The position numbers and the translations under genes are program-made. A DNA stretch of 64,000 bases. Origin: Chromohalobacter sp. 11-W. Its GTDB lineage: Bacteria > Pseudomonadota > Gammaproteobacteria > Pseudomonadales > Halomonadaceae. The notes under the pieces were generated by a model that did no database searches, was not told the DNA's origin, and was given only the letters and a program-made list of their open reading frames with translations. Below are positions 1 to 9,691 of this stretch, in pieces (position 1 is the stretch's first letter; each line of letters begins with the position of its first letter). Location of the stretch: contig NZ_JARANZ010000003.1 in NCBI RefSeq assembly GCF_029889905.1, positions 296,165-360,164 of the forward strand. Direction: 5' to 3'.

Positions 1-786
1 ACGCTGAAGGGCCGCTTCGACCGGGCGATCGTGTTGCCGCGCTCCTGGAAATCGGCGCTGGTGCCGTTCCTGGCCCGCATCCCTGAGCGCTTGGGTTTCC
101 AGGGCGAGCAGCGCTACGTGGTGCTCAATGCACGCCGTGAGCTCGATAAAAGCGTGCTGAATCAAACCGTGAAGCGCTTCGTCTCGTTGGGCCTGCCTGA
201 GGACGAGGCGCAAGCCGGGGATTTTGCGATTCCCACGCCGCGCCTCGAGGTCAATGCCGACGAACAACGCCGCCTGCACGAGACGCTGGGGCTCTCGGAT
301 CGTCCTGCCATTGGCATGATGCCGGGCGCCGAGTTTGGACCGTCCAAGCAGTGGCCGCTAGCGCATTTTCGCACCCTGGCGGAGCGCCTGGTGGCCGAGG
401 GCTTCGAGGTGCGGGTGATGGGTGGCCCCAAGGACGCCGACGCCGGTGAGACGATCAGCCAAGGGCTGGATGGCGTGCATAACCTGTGCGGGCGTACCAA
501 GCTCACCGAGGTGGTGGACCTGCTCGCTGACTGCCAGCAAGTGGTCACCAACGACTCGGGGCTGATGCACGTGGCGGCGGCGGTGGACACGCGCGTGCAG
601 GCCATTTACGGCTCGTCCTCGCCGGCCTACACGCCGCCTCTGACCGAAAACGCCGAGATCCACGATCTGTATCTGTCATGCTCGCCGTGCTTCGCGCGTG
701 ACTGCCCGCTGGGACACACTAATTGTCTGCGTCATCTCGAACCGGCGCGGCTGTTGGCGGCGATTCGGCACGCGGCGCTCAGTTGA
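1..786 (+). CDS. waaF: ADP-heptose:LPS heptosyltransferase II, 5' end outside window
   Basis: The frame is open from base 1 (T-L-K-G-R-F-D-R-A-I-V), so the N-terminal part of the gene lies upstream of the window; 261 residues are visible. It is a glycosyltransferase family 9 protein of the inner membrane cytosolic face that adds the second heptose to the LPS inner core. Visible signatures are PRSWKSAL near the cut, GAEFGPSKQWP (donor-binding loop typical of WaaF) and TNDSGLMHVAAA in the C-terminal Rossmann half. The C-terminus carries a Cys-rich stretch, CSPCFARDCPLGHTNC, usual for this family. Its stop overlaps the 3' end of the convergent sulfatase-like gene by 8 bp. The assignment as WaaF rather than another GT9 is supported by the donor-loop motif. 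Confidence 0.9.
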   Translation, partial: TLKGRFDRAIVLPRSWKSALVPFLARIPERLGFQGEQRYVVLNARRELDKSVLNQTVKRFVSLGLPEDEAQAGDFAIPTPRLEVNADEQRRLHETLGLSDRPAIGMMPGAEFGPSKQWPLAHFRTLAERLVAEGFEVRVMGGPKDADAGETISQGLDGVHNLCGRTKLTEVVDLLADCQQVVTNDSGLMHVAAAVDTRVQAIYGSSSPAYTPPLTENAEIHDLYLSCSPCFARDCPLGHTNCLRHLEPARLLAAIRHAALS

Positions 787-2353
787 CCCCTTTCCACATG
801 TAGGTTTGCAGCGCGTCTTCCTCCGCCATGTGGTCGTTGATGGTCTCCAGGCCGTATTCTTCGACCAGCGTGGGGGCCTTGGCGAATAGTGAGCGCCCCA
901 ACCCGGCAGCGCGTGCGTCCAGCGTGAAGCCCATGGCTTCGAGTACCGTCGGGTAGACATCGACCATCGATCCCTGGCGCTGGATGCGCTTCCCGGCCGG
1001 GACCCCCTCGCCAAGCATCATGAAAGTGTTTTCGCGCTCGGCGTCGACCAGCTGCGGCCACTCCGAGTTCTTCATGCTCAGGTGGTCGCTGGAGATCACC
1101 ACCAGGGTATTGTCGAGCAGGCCTTCCGCGTCGAGCCGCTTCAGGAAACGACGTACCAGCCAGCCCGTGCACTTCACCGAATATAGGATATCGACGCCGT
1201 CGAACTTGCCTTGGTTCTCCAGGCACGCCTGAGCCGGGTTGCCGAACGGCGGATGCGCCGCCAGGGTCAGGGCGAACATGGCATAGGGTTGGCGGTCGTC
1301 ATTCTCGGCGAGCTTGCGAATGCGTTCGGTGGCCATGTCGAGCAGGGTATCGTCGTAAAGGCCCCAATCGTTGAGGTAATCCGGCGGCGTGACCTGATCC
1401 TCCAGCTCGTCGCGGCCCAGCGCGCGGTCGAAGCCATGTCCCTCGTAGAACACCTTCTTGCCGGCGAAACGTGTACTGGCCCCGCCCATGTAGGTGAGAT
1501 CGTACCCTTTGGCATCGAGCAGGTCGCCCAGGCACTGGGTGTGCGGGAGTACCTCGTCGAGCGGCTCGAACTGGTTGTCATGTTTCAACCCGGCGGGAAT
1601 CAGCGGCACGCCGCACTGGGTGGCGACCATGCCGGCGGTTGTCCAACCGGTATTGTCGAGCTGCTTGAGCCCCTCGAAGACGGTACCGCGCTTGCCGAGC
1701 TCGGCGAGATCCTCATAGGCGTCGCCGAAGGTGTCGCGGTTGGCGTAGGTTCGCTCGGTGCTCTCTAGATAGAGATAGATAAGATTGGGGCGCGTTTGCG
1801 GCTCGCTTTCAATGCTCGGGACGCGGTAGTGATCGCGCAACCAATCACCCTCGGTGACCACCGAAGCGCCGCGTTGCGAGAGACCGAACAGCAGCGGATT
1901 GAAGGCCAGCAGGAAGAGCGCGCCGACACGCTCCCACAGCCGCCACCGGTGATCGGCGCGTACCAGCCAAGTAAAGGCCATGAGCATGACGATGGCGCAT
2001 AGGGTGAAGATCACCGCGGCGACGACGCGGCCTTCGCCGCCATGCTCGGTCATCCCTGCCTGTAAATGGAAAATCACCGCGCCCAGATCCACCTTGCCGA
2101 AGCTATCGTCCAGGTACAGGTAGATCCACCACAGGGCCAGCGGAATCGACGACCAGGGCAAGACGCGTCGCGTGCTAGAGCGCTGCGCGGGATGGCCCCA
2201 GCGAAAATACCAGGCGATGGCGACCCACACTGCCGCGACGGGAAACAAAAACCAGTGACTGGTGATGGTCAGTGTGGTGAAGAGATACCCCAGGCATAAG
2301 CCGAGGTAGGTAAGCACGCTCCAGCGGAGGATGGCGGGCGGCAGCTTCATCAT
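779..2353 (-). CDS. Membrane-anchored sulfatase/phosphoglycerol-transferase family protein
   Basis: This 524-residue protein has about four to five hydrophobic segments in the first 170 residues, followed by an extracytoplasmic alkaline-phosphatase-superfamily domain. The metal and nucleophile region reads IYLYLESTERTY around residue 195, and a late metal-binding motif reads VVISSDHLSMKN. Layout and length fit the LtaS/OpgB (MdoB)-type group, which moves phosphoglycerol or phosphoethanolamine headgroups onto envelope glycans. It sits convergent to waaF and upstream of core glycosyltransferases, so LPS or periplasmic glucan decoration is a reasonable inference. The substrate cannot be told from sequence. 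Two adjacent Met codons (2348-2353) are both possible starts; a weak AAGGA lies upstream. Confidence 0.75.
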   Translation of the reverse strand: MMKLPPAILRWSVLTYLGLCLGYLFTTLTITSHWFLFPVAAVWVAIAWYFRWGHPAQRSSTRRVLPWSSIPLALWWIYLYLDDSFGKVDLGAVIFHLQAGMTEHGGEGRVVAAVIFTLCAIVMLMAFTWLVRADHRWRLWERVGALFLLAFNPLLFGLSQRGASVVTEGDWLRDHYRVPSIESEPQTRPNLIYLYLESTERTYANRDTFGDAYEDLAELGKRGTVFEGLKQLDNTGWTTAGMVATQCGVPLIPAGLKHDNQFEPLDEVLPHTQCLGDLLDAKGYDLTYMGGASTRFAGKKVFYEGHGFDRALGRDELEDQVTPPDYLNDWGLYDDTLLDMATERIRKLAENDDRQPYAMFALTLAAHPPFGNPAQACLENQGKFDGVDILYSVKCTGWLVRRFLKRLDAEGLLDNTLVVISSDHLSMKNSEWPQLVDAERENTFMMLGEGVPAGKRIQRQGSMVDVYPTVLEAMGFTLDARAAGLGRSLFAKAPTLVEEYGLETINDHMAEEDALQTYMWKGVN

Positions 2354-2409
2354 AAGAACGCGTCCTTGTCTTTATGACTAGAGTATGACAGCGAAGAAGC
2401 CGATCTGAC

Positions 2410-3171
2410 TCATCGTTGCGGCATTTGTTCGAGTTCGTAGAGCTCGTTGAGCTTGGCGTACTTCATGTAGGCATGAAACGCCGTGGTCAGAGCGACCGTC
2501 ATGCCGTCCATTCCCTGGAGCATGCCGCCCTTGAAGACCAGCTTGCGCAGCATCGCGTTGACGGCGTGCAGCGTCGGGCGCAGTCGTGAGGGGCGTACAC
2601 CGCGCTCTTTCATCGCCCAGGCATCGCGGCTGGAGAGCGCGTCGATGCGCCGGATCCAGTGCGACATGTCTTCGTAAGTGAAATGTCGCAAGTGCGCAGT
2701 GGTGGCCTCGACCTTGGGGGCCTCGACCGAAGAGTGCGCCTTCTTGGGCAGGTAGCCGGCGGTAGTGCGGTTATAGAGGCGTACCACCGAGTCCGGGTAG
2801 AAGCCCGCGGCGCGAATCCAGTGCCGAGCCACGTAGTTCTTGCGTCGAAAGCTGTAGGCGGTCTGTGGATCATCGAGGGCGAGCGATTCGATCAGGGTTA
2901 CGGCGTCGTCGTCGAGGCGCTCGTCGGCGTCCAGGGCCAGGATCCAGTCATTCTTGGCGAACGGCACGCCGTGCGCCTTTTGTGGGCCGTCGCCGAGATA
3001 AACCTGCGCGATCACCCGAGCGCCCTCGGCCTCGGCAATCGCCACGGTGTCGTCGCTACTCAGCGAGTCGACGACGATGACTTCGTCGCAGACGCGTGAC
3101 AGCGAACGCACGCAGTCGGCGATATTGGCTTGCTCGTTGAGGGTGATGACGATACCGGTCAGCGGTTGCAT
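2410..3171 (-). CDS. Family 2 glycosyltransferase, WaaE/KdtX-like
   Basis: The 253-residue protein begins MQPLTGIVITLNEQ, the usual N-terminus of GT-A fold family 2 transferases. The frame stays open far upstream, but that part is only antisense-free overlap with the next gene and has no family similarity, so the ATG at 3171 is taken. The nucleotide-binding DXD-type motif is LALDADERLDDD at about residue 85. The C-terminal half contains an amphipathic Lys/Arg-rich stretch typical of membrane-associated LPS core beta-1,4-glucosyltransferases (WaaE/KdtX group). It overlaps the 3' end of the upstream GT9 gene by 13 bp, which implies co-transcription and translational coupling. The exact sugar donor is unknown. 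Confidence 0.8.
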   Translation of the reverse strand: MQPLTGIVITLNEQANIADCVRSLSRVCDEVIVVDSLSSDDTVAIAEAEGARVIAQVYLGDGPQKAHGVPFAKNDWILALDADERLDDDAVTLIESLALDDPQTAYSFRRKNYVARHWIRAAGFYPDSVVRLYNRTTAGYLPKKAHSSVEAPKVEATTAHLRHFTYEDMSHWIRRIDALSSRDAWAMKERGVRPSRLRPTLHAVNAMLRKLVFKGGMLQGMDGMTVALTTAFHAYMKYAKLNELYELEQMPQR

Positions 3172-4238
3172 GGCGTTTCCTCGGTGGCCGTTGGCGTCGG
3201 CCAGGCGTCGGCGATTTGGCGTGCCACCGCTGCGATGTCGATACGCGACATATCGCTGGCGGAGGCGTCGTCGGCCGGTGGGCTGAAGGCCAGGCGGCGT
3301 GTCTCGGCGTTGCAGGTTTGCCAGCGTAGCGGCGTGGCCGAGCGCTTGGCGGGGTAGAAGCCGATCGTGGGCCGGTTGAGCGCCCCGGCGATGTGCAAGG
3401 GCCCGGTCGAACCGGCGACGAAGACATCGGCGGCGGCCAGGGTCGTGGCGAAATCGGTCAGGCTGGCGCGTGGTGGCATGAGCACTGCATCGACATCGCG
3501 CGCATTGAGCGTCTCTACCAGGTGCTGGGCAACGGCTTCCTCGCCAGGACCATAAGTAAGCACCCACTTCGGAGGTGCGGCAAGATTGGCGCTGATTGCC
3601 TGAGCAAGATCCGCGTATTGCGCCACGCTGAGATTGACTGCCGAGCCGCCGCTGCCGGGATGCAGAAACCACCAGGGGCGTGTCGGGGACAGCGACAGTT
3701 CGTCGCTCAAGCGCTGGCGTTGGGCGTCGCGCGTCGCATCGGGCAGTGGCCAGTAAGGCGGCGTCAGCGTTGGCATGTCCTGGCCGAGGGTGTGCAGCAG
3801 GGCGGCGGCCAGGTCCTGATTGTAGACGTACTCGGGTTTCTGCGATCGCGACCTACGTTGTTTAATGCGAAAGTTGTAAAATACCTGAGCCCATTTGGTG
3901 GCGGGCGCCATGCGCAGGGAAATGCCGGCGCGCCACCCCAGCCACCCGATACGTGGCGTGGAGAACAGCGTCAGCAGGGCGTCGAACTTTCCGGCGCGAA
4001 GCTGCGCGAGCAAGTCTTTCTGCTGGCGTCGCGGCGCGGCGCCGCCCGGGTCGAGAATCACCTCGTCGATCCATGGGCAGGCATGCGCCAAGGGCGCCGT
4101 ATAGGGGGGCACCAGCACGGCAACATGGTTGTCGGGGTGGGCACTCTTTAGGCAGGCCAGGGCCGGCCAGGCGAGCATGAAGTCGCCGAGCTTGTCGTTG
4201 CGTACCACGAGGATGCGCTGTGGGCGCGACTGGGTCAT
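3159..4238 (-). CDS. Glycosyltransferase family 9 (heptosyltransferase-like)
   Basis: This 359-residue GT9 protein has an N-terminal Rossmann start ILVVRNDKLGDFMLAWPAL and the C-terminal donor-site motif VFVAGSTGPLHIAGAL. The mid-protein LHPGSGGSAVNLS corresponds to the nucleotide-sugar loop. The ATG at 4238 is chosen over the longer frame because an AGGAG sits 8 nt upstream and the conserved MTQSRPQRILVV follows directly. It belongs to the LPS core operon with the downstream GT2 gene. GT9 enzymes transfer heptose or related sugars to the inner core; which linkage this one forms is not visible. Confidence 0.8.
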   Translation of the reverse strand: MTQSRPQRILVVRNDKLGDFMLAWPALACLKSAHPDNHVAVLVPPYTAPLAHACPWIDEVILDPGGAAPRRQQKDLLAQLRAGKFDALLTLFSTPRIGWLGWRAGISLRMAPATKWAQVFYNFRIKQRRSRSQKPEYVYNQDLAAALLHTLGQDMPTLTPPYWPLPDATRDAQRQRLSDELSLSPTRPWWFLHPGSGGSAVNLSVAQYADLAQAISANLAAPPKWVLTYGPGEEAVAQHLVETLNARDVDAVLMPPRASLTDFATTLAAADVFVAGSTGPLHIAGALNRPTIGFYPAKRSATPLRWQTCNAETRRLAFSPPADDASASDMSRIDIAAVARQIADAWPTPTATEETPCNR

Positions 4239-4298
4239 CGAGTCTCCTGTGCCCGGTGGCGTCGACGCGTGAGTCGAACATTGTCCGAGGAGCTTGCC

Positions 4299-4541
4299 TT
4301 GCAGCACAAGGTTTTGCACATCTGTTTATCCCGCGGCTGGGGCGGGCTGGAAATGTACCCTGCGCGCATTATACCCGAGCTGGCCCGCCAGGGGTGGCGC
4401 GCCTATGTGCTGACGCTCGAAGGAACGCGTCTGGCCCAGACGTTGGCCGACTGCGCCAACGCCTGCCGCTTCGTCAATGCACGCTGCACGCTGGCCCGAC
4501 ATGTGTCCGGGCTGTGCGAGATTTACGCGGATGCCGCATAG
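4299..4541 (+). pseudogene. Truncated family 4 glycosyltransferase relic
   Basis: About 80 residues are encoded from a TTG at 4299, with GAGGAG at 4287-4292 ideally placed before it. The product HKVLHICLSRGWGGLEMYP, then IIPELARQGWRAYVLT, matches the beginning of GT4 (GT-B fold) transferases, which normally run to about 350-380 residues. The frame stops at 4541, and 17 bp later the next gene on the other strand ends, so roughly three quarters of the enzyme, including the donor-binding half, is missing. The retained ribosome site suggests recent loss. It could still yield a short peptide, but a working transferase is very unlikely. Confidence 0.7.
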
Positions 4542-4558
4542 CCGAGACGGCAGACCCC

Positions 4559-6400
4559 CTAGCGATAGAACTTACGGAACCACTGCATTGCTTCAAACAC
4601 TGCCGGCGAGAACTCGGCGCCCTCGATCGGGTCGAGCTGACGGTCGACGATCTCCCACTGACCGGTGCCATCGACCACGGTGATGCGGTCCGGCTCGATG
4701 ATGCCGTAGTCGATGTAGCTGCTGGACTCGACCCAAGGATGGTCGATGCCAGGCTCGAGCAGGTCCTCGCCCATGGCGTAGTCGGAGAGCGGATTGCTGC
4801 AACCCAGGGCGTGGCGCATCAGCATGGGGGCCACGTCGAGGTGGCTGGTCATGCCCGCGACCTCGCCCGTCTCGACGCCAGGTCCGTTGACGAGCATCGG
4901 CACGTGGGTCTGCGGCGAGGCGAAGTGACTGTTGTGGCCCCAGTAGTTCTTGTCGAAATCATCGAATGATTGGCCGTGATCGGCGGTGACCACCAGCATC
5001 GTGTTCTCCCATTCACCCTTGGCCTTGAGATCGTCGATCACACGGCCGAGCAGGGCATCATCGTAATGTACGGCATTGCGATGGCGGTTGAAGGAGGGCA
5101 CCGGATCGGTATCGGGACCCAGCTCGAGATAATCCATGTTCTGGATAGACGGCTGAAAAGGTTGAGCAGCATCGGCCGGCACGTCATAGCCGTGTGGCGC
5201 ATCGTAGAACAGCATGCCGAACCACGGTGACGCGTCCTCTTGCTCTTGCTGATCCAGCCACTTCAACCAGTCTTCGGTCATCCTCTCGTCCCGGCCCGCG
5301 GGCGAGTTACCCGGCGTGCTCAATCGCAGGGGATCGACCGAGGAGAAAATCGTGCGATCGAAACCGACGCTATCGAGGCTGGCCGAGGAGAAGATGCCCA
5401 GCGCGTAGTCCTGCTTCTGTAGCTGGGTGATCAGCAAGGGGGGCGTCTGGGTGTCGTCGAGATAGGCGTAGTAGTTGCCAGTGAGGCCGTAGAACAGGCT
5501 CATCGTCCCGTTGCGGGTAGCATTGCCGCCGCTGTAGTGATTCAGATAGCGGCGTCCGTTCTCGTTCAATGCGGCATAGAGATTCGGCGTGTTTTGAGGT
5601 CCGTATTCGTCGGCGCGCCACGAGTCGATCAACACCACCATGACATTGGGGGTGTCATCGGGCTGGCAACTTAGCGGGCTCTTGGGCCAGTCGAGATTTT
5701 GTGCCTGCTGGGTGTTGAGATCGGCGTTTGCGGCGCGGGCAGCGCGGGGGTCGAGCCAGCCGTGATCCTCCATGAAATCCTTGGCGGTCGCCGGGAACAG
5801 CAGCGGATAGATCCCCACCTGCTGGGTCACGCTACGCATATAGCGAGCATCGGCGACGACATGCACTGCGTGGCTGCCGACCAGGGCCAAAAGCACCAGG
5901 CTACAGGCCAGGCCGACCGGTACGCGGCGACCACGCCTGCCCGCGACCAGGCGGTGGGCGAGCCAGCCTTCCACTGCCAGCGCCACCAGCACGCAGCTGG
6001 CCACTACAAGCCAGGTCGAGGTCGTGAAGCTGAAAATCTCGCCATTCTTGTCGTTCAGAAACAGCGAGACCATGAAGTAGTTCACGTGGAAGCGGTACTG
6101 GGCGTAGACCACGGTATCCAGTAACAGCGCACATAGCCCGAGTGCGCCTAATAGCGCCGCTGGCAGCCATAGCCAGCGGGCCTTCAACAATAGTGCCAAC
6201 ACACCCAGCGGCAACCAGGCGAGCAATACCAGCATGCCGAAATGGCCGACCCAGGTCAGGATCAGATACGCCACTCCCATGGCATCGTCGGGGATCGCGA
6301 GATACGGCACATAACGCAGGGCGATCAGCCACACGAGCGGGAGTTGCAACAGCGCAAAAATCAGAGTGCTGCGCCAACGACGCCTCAACGTATCGTGCAT
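4559..6400 (-). CDS. DUF3413/sulfatase-domain inner membrane protein (YejM/PbgA-like layout)
   Basis: The 613-residue protein has five hydrophobic helices in the first ~200 residues, then a periplasmic sulfatase-fold domain. Typical motifs are VVLIDSWRADEYG (metal and nucleophile-position region), VVTADHGQSFDD and WGHNSHFASP. This arrangement matches the DUF3413-plus-sulfatase family that includes E. coli YejM/PbgA/LapC, a cardiolipin/LPS-sensing regulator of LPS synthesis. Here the gene lies within an LPS core cluster, fitting an envelope role. The ATG at 6400 is preferred over the longer frame because AAGGTGA precedes it. Whether it is an active hydrolase/transferase or a signalling pseudo-enzyme cannot be decided. 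Confidence 0.75.
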   Translation of the reverse strand: MHDTLRRRWRSTLIFALLQLPLVWLIALRYVPYLAIPDDAMGVAYLILTWVGHFGMLVLLAWLPLGVLALLLKARWLWLPAALLGALGLCALLLDTVVYAQYRFHVNYFMVSLFLNDKNGEIFSFTTSTWLVVASCVLVALAVEGWLAHRLVAGRRGRRVPVGLACSLVLLALVGSHAVHVVADARYMRSVTQQVGIYPLLFPATAKDFMEDHGWLDPRAARAANADLNTQQAQNLDWPKSPLSCQPDDTPNVMVVLIDSWRADEYGPQNTPNLYAALNENGRRYLNHYSGGNATRNGTMSLFYGLTGNYYAYLDDTQTPPLLITQLQKQDYALGIFSSASLDSVGFDRTIFSSVDPLRLSTPGNSPAGRDERMTEDWLKWLDQQEQEDASPWFGMLFYDAPHGYDVPADAAQPFQPSIQNMDYLELGPDTDPVPSFNRHRNAVHYDDALLGRVIDDLKAKGEWENTMLVVTADHGQSFDDFDKNYWGHNSHFASPQTHVPMLVNGPGVETGEVAGMTSHLDVAPMLMRHALGCSNPLSDYAMGEDLLEPGIDHPWVESSSYIDYGIIEPDRITVVDGTGQWEIVDRQLDPIEGAEFSPAVFEAMQWFRKFYR

Positions 6401-6410
6401 GCAGATCACC

Positions 6411-7136
6411 TTATTGTGAGTCACCGGGAGCGTTTCGATAACCATCGACAATGGCGATGAAAGCGTGTTCCGCATTGGCGGGCGAGAAGCGAACGAGCGA
6501 GCGCTTGAGGCGTGCCAGGTTGCTCTCTTGCCAGCGCCCCGGGGGGCGCAACCGGCAGCGGTCGAAGTCGATCAGCCAGACGCGATCGTCGGCGTCGACG
6601 AGCAGGTTGCGAGCATTGAGGTCGACGTGGTCGAGCCCGGCGTCGTGAAAACGGCGCACGGTATGCCCGACCCGCTTCAGAAGGGCGGGCGTCGCCGTCG
6701 GCAGGCGCTCGGCCAAGGCCGTGACATCGGGAATAAGCCGCGTGATCAGCGTGGCGGTGTAGCTCGGGCCGTGTCGCCACACGCCAGCGGCCACCGGCGC
6801 GGGCACCGGCAGGCCGCGCTGCTTGAGTTCAGCGGTCAGGCGCATCTCGCGAAAGGCGCGGGTGCGCTCGAGCCCGGTCCACACATAGCGCGCGTCGCTG
6901 AGCCGGGCGATCAGGCCACCGCGTCGATAGGGCCGCAGCGCCCAGCGCTCGTCGCCGCAGGCGACGAAAAGGCTCGCCCCACGCCCCGGCGCTTCGCCGA
7001 GTACGGCGTCGCGCTCGTGCCAGAAGTCCGGGGTCAACCAGCGTGGGTCGATTTGTGGCCCGTGGCCGGCGTCACATAGAATGTCGGCATCATATAGAAT
7101 GAATGCCTGTCCCGTTTGGAATGTTGCCAACCGCAT
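6411..7136 (-). CDS. kdkA: 3-deoxy-D-manno-octulosonic acid (Kdo) kinase
   Basis: This 241-residue protein kinase-like enzyme phosphorylates the 4-OH of the single Kdo residue on lipid IVA at the cytoplasmic membrane face. Diagnostic features are GRGASLFV near residue 50, RPYRRGGLIARL, the catalytic loop DHVDLNARNLLVD and the metal-binding VWLIDFDRC. The start at 7136 has AGAGGA upstream; the open frame beyond it has no family similarity. The start codon shares the tetramer CATG with the divergent glycosyltransferase gene, so each promoter must lie inside the other gene. Presence of a Kdo kinase implies that WaaA here probably adds one Kdo, as known for Haemophilus-type LPS (inference). Confidence 0.88.
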   Translation of the reverse strand: MRLATFQTGQAFILYDADILCDAGHGPQIDPRWLTPDFWHERDAVLGEAPGRGASLFVACGDERWALRPYRRGGLIARLSDARYVWTGLERTRAFREMRLTAELKQRGLPVPAPVAAGVWRHGPSYTATLITRLIPDVTALAERLPTATPALLKRVGHTVRRFHDAGLDHVDLNARNLLVDADDRVWLIDFDRCRLRPPGRWQESNLARLKRSLVRFSPANAEHAFIAIVDGYRNAPGDSQ

Positions 7137-8247
7137 GAAGCATCCTCTGCCCGTCCGTCCCGCGCATATTTGTGTACTACGACTGTCCGCGCTAGGCGAT
7201 GTCTGCAACCTCGTCCCGACCATTCGCGTGCTGCAGCGCCTATGGCCCGATGCCCGCATCACCTGGATCATCGGCAAGGGGGAGCACAGTCTACTGGCCG
7301 GTCTATCAGGGGTCGAGTTCATCGTCTATGACAAGGCCTCGGGCTGGGCCGGCATGCGTGAGATCTGGCGTCGGCTCGGCGACACGCGCTTCGATGTGCT
7401 GTTGCACATGCAACAGGCGCTGCGCGCCAGCGTGCTTTCTCTGGGCCTCAAGGCGGACCTGCGTATCGGCTACGACAAGGCTCGGGCCAAGGATTGGCAG
7501 CACTGGTTCACCCACCGTCAACTGGCGCTGCATGCCCACGCGCATGTCCTGGAATCGTTTCTCGACTTCGCACGCTTGTTGGGCGGCGAGGAGCGCGTCG
7601 ACGCCGAACCCTTGCGCTGGGACCTGGCGATCCCCGACAGCGCCTACCAGGAAGCCGTACGCGTCACCGGCGAGGCGCCTTATGTGGTGATCAGTCCCTG
7701 CGCCAACCCGCGCCTGCGCAATTTCCGCAACTGGTCCGCCGAGGGCTATGCGGCAGTGATCGCGCATGCCTGGGAAGAGCACGGCCTGCGTACGGTAATG
7801 ACCGGGGGCAATAGCGCCCAGGAGCAGGAAATGGGCGCGCGCATTCGCGCCCTATGCGCGGAAGGGGCGGTCATCGATGCCATCGGCGGCACCTCGCTCA
7901 AGGGTCTGCTGGCCATGCTCGACCGCGCACGCATGGTGATCGCCCCCGACTCCGGGCCGGTGCACATGGCCAACGCCCTGCGCACGCCTACGCTGGGGCT
8001 TTTCGCCACCACCAATCCCGATCGCGCGGCGCCCTATTGCTGGCGGCGTTTCGTGGTCGACCGCTATCCCGATGCCGTGCGTCGTTATCTGCACAAGTCA
8101 CCGGAGGTCATCCCGTGGGGCACGCGCGTGCGGCACCCCGACGCCATGAGCCTGATCCGTGCCGACGACGTCATCGCCCAATTCGATGCCTTGCTGGATG
8201 CCTCGCCGTCCGCTTCGCCCCGCTCGGAGCCCGACCATGAAGCTTGA
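7135..8247 (+). CDS. Glycosyltransferase family 9 (LPS heptosyltransferase-like)
   Basis: A 370-residue GT9 protein beginning [22 protein letters not shown], where the LRLSALGD segment is the family N-terminal Rossmann motif. The C-terminal donor-binding motif is [26 protein letters not shown] takes the place of the usual phosphate-contact loop. An ATG at 7099 is also possible, but the position of the conserved motif favours 7135. It overlaps hldE by 11 bp, which links this transferase to ADP-heptose synthesis. It could be the heptosyltransferase I-type enzyme, but the visible motifs do not separate WaaC from other GT9 members. Confidence 0.8.
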   Translation: MKHPLPVRPAHICVLRLSALGDVCNLVPTIRVLQRLWPDARITWIIGKGEHSLLAGLSGVEFIVYDKASGWAGMREIWRRLGDTRFDVLLHMQQALRASVLSLGLKADLRIGYDKARAKDWQHWFTHRQLALHAHAHVLESFLDFARLLGGEERVDAEPLRWDLAIPDSAYQEAVRVTGEAPYVVISPCANPRLRNFRNWSAEGYAAVIAHAWEEHGLRTVMTGGNSAQEQEMGARIRALCAEGAVIDAIGGTSLKGLLAMLDRARMVIAPDSGPVHMANALRTPTLGLFATTNPDRAAPYCWRRFVVDRYPDAVRRYLHKSPEVIPWGTRVRHPDAMSLIRADDVIAQFDALLDASPSASPRSEPDHEA

Positions 8248-9667
8248 TCTGACCGTTCTCGAACAGGCCCGCCTGCTGGTGGTGGGTGACGTCATGCTCG
8301 ACCGTTATTGGCACGGCGGTACCTCACGTATCTCGCCGGAAGCGCCGGTGCCGGTGGTCAAGGTCGGTGAATCGGAAGACCGTCCCGGCGGCGCCGCCAA
8401 CGTGGCGCTCAATATCGCCGCGTTGGGCGCGCACGCCGCGCTGGCGGGCGTGGTTGGTGAAGATGACAATGCCGCGTTGCTCAAGGCGAGCCTTGAAGCT
8501 TCCGATGTAAGTACTTACTTTCATCACAGCCCTGAAATTCCGACGATCACCAAGCTGCGTGTGATGAGTCGCAACCAGCAGTTGCTGCGTCTCGACTTCG
8601 AGGAATCGCTGTGGGAGATCGACACCCAAGGCCTGACCGAGCGCGTCGAGGCAGCGTTGCCCGACGCCGACGTGGTGATCCTCTCCGACTATGGCAAGGG
8701 CAGCCTCAACCGCGTCGAAACGCTGATTGCCATCGCGCGTCAGGCAGGTAAGCGCGTGCTGGTCGATCCCAAGGGCCACGCCTTCGACAAGTATCGCGGG
8801 GCGAGCATCATCACTCCCAATCTGGGCGAGTTCGAAGCGGTAGTGGGGCCATGCCCCGACGATGCCACGCTCGCCGAGAAGGGCGAGCAGCTACGCGCCG
8901 ACTTGCAGCTCGAGGCGCTGCTGGTCACGCGTAGCGAGAAGGGCATGACGTTGATCCGCGAGGGTCATGCGCCGCTGCATCTGCCGACGCATGCGCGCGA
9001 GGTCTTCGATGTCACCGGCGCCGGGGATACCGTCATCGGCGTACTGGGATTGGCGCTAGCGGCGGGCCACGGCTATCCCGAAGCGATCATGCTCGCCAAC
9101 CTGGCGGCGGGGCTGGTGGTCGCCAAGCCGGGCACCGCGACATTGTCCATCGCCGAGCTCTACACGGCGCTGCATGGCGACAAGCTTGCCGAATTCGGCC
9201 CCATCGAGGAAAGCGCATTGGTCGACGCGGTGCGCGCGGCCAAGCTGCGCGGCGAGCGCGTGGTGATGACCAACGGCTGCTTCGACATCCTGCATGCCGG
9301 CCATGTCGCCTATCTCGAGCAGGCCAAACGGCTGGGAGATCGGCTGATCGTGGCCGTCAACGACGACGCCTCCGTGGCGCGCCTCAAGGGCCCCAAGCGG
9401 CCGATCAACGCCCTCGAACGCCGCATGCAGGTGCTGGCGGGCTTGAGTGCGGTAGATTGGGTGGTGCCCTTCGCCGAGGAAACCCCGGCACGCCTGATCG
9501 CCGAGGTACTGCCCGATGTGCTGGTCAAGGGCGGCGACTATCGTCCCGAAGACATCGCCGGCGGCGAGGCGGTGATCGCCGATGGCGGTGAGGTCCGGGT
9601 GCTCAACTTCGAGGATGGCGTCTCCACCACGGCGATGATCGGCACCATTCTCGACCGTGAAGGCTAA
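8237..9667 (+). CDS. hldE: Bifunctional D-glycero-beta-D-manno-heptose kinase/adenylyltransferase
   Basis: The 476 residues match the usual bifunctional HldE length. The N-terminal ribokinase-fold domain (about 1-320) shows [23 protein letters not shown] and the anion-hole motif [11 protein letters not shown]. It phosphorylates heptose-7-phosphate at C1. The C-terminal nucleotidyltransferase domain (about 345-476) has [17 protein letters not shown] with the HxGH signature and makes ADP-heptose. The ATG at 8237 lies within the end of the upstream GT9 gene, an 11-bp overlap. waaA follows after 24 bp, giving a co-directional inner-core block of GT9-hldE-waaA. Confidence 0.95.
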   Translation: MKLDLTVLEQARLLVVGDVMLDRYWHGGTSRISPEAPVPVVKVGESEDRPGGAANVALNIAALGAHAALAGVVGEDDNAALLKASLEASDVSTYFHHSPEIPTITKLRVMSRNQQLLRLDFEESLWEIDTQGLTERVEAALPDADVVILSDYGKGSLNRVETLIAIARQAGKRVLVDPKGHAFDKYRGASIITPNLGEFEAVVGPCPDDATLAEKGEQLRADLQLEALLVTRSEKGMTLIREGHAPLHLPTHAREVFDVTGAGDTVIGVLGLALAAGHGYPEAIMLANLAAGLVVAKPGTATLSIAELYTALHGDKLAEFGPIEESALVDAVRAAKLRGERVVMTNGCFDILHAGHVAYLEQAKRLGDRLIVAVNDDASVARLKGPKRPINALERRMQVLAGLSAVDWVVPFAEETPARLIAEVLPDVLVKGGDYRPEDIAGGEAVIADGGEVRVLNFEDGVSTTAMIGTILDREG

Positions 9668-9691
9668 GGCTATGTACGAAAAGGCGGCGCA

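Noticed and set aside
2410..3672. A 420-residue version of the GT2 protein
   Set aside because: The first ~167 codons overlap the upstream GT9 gene and have no family similarity; the GT2 begins at MQPLTG (3171).
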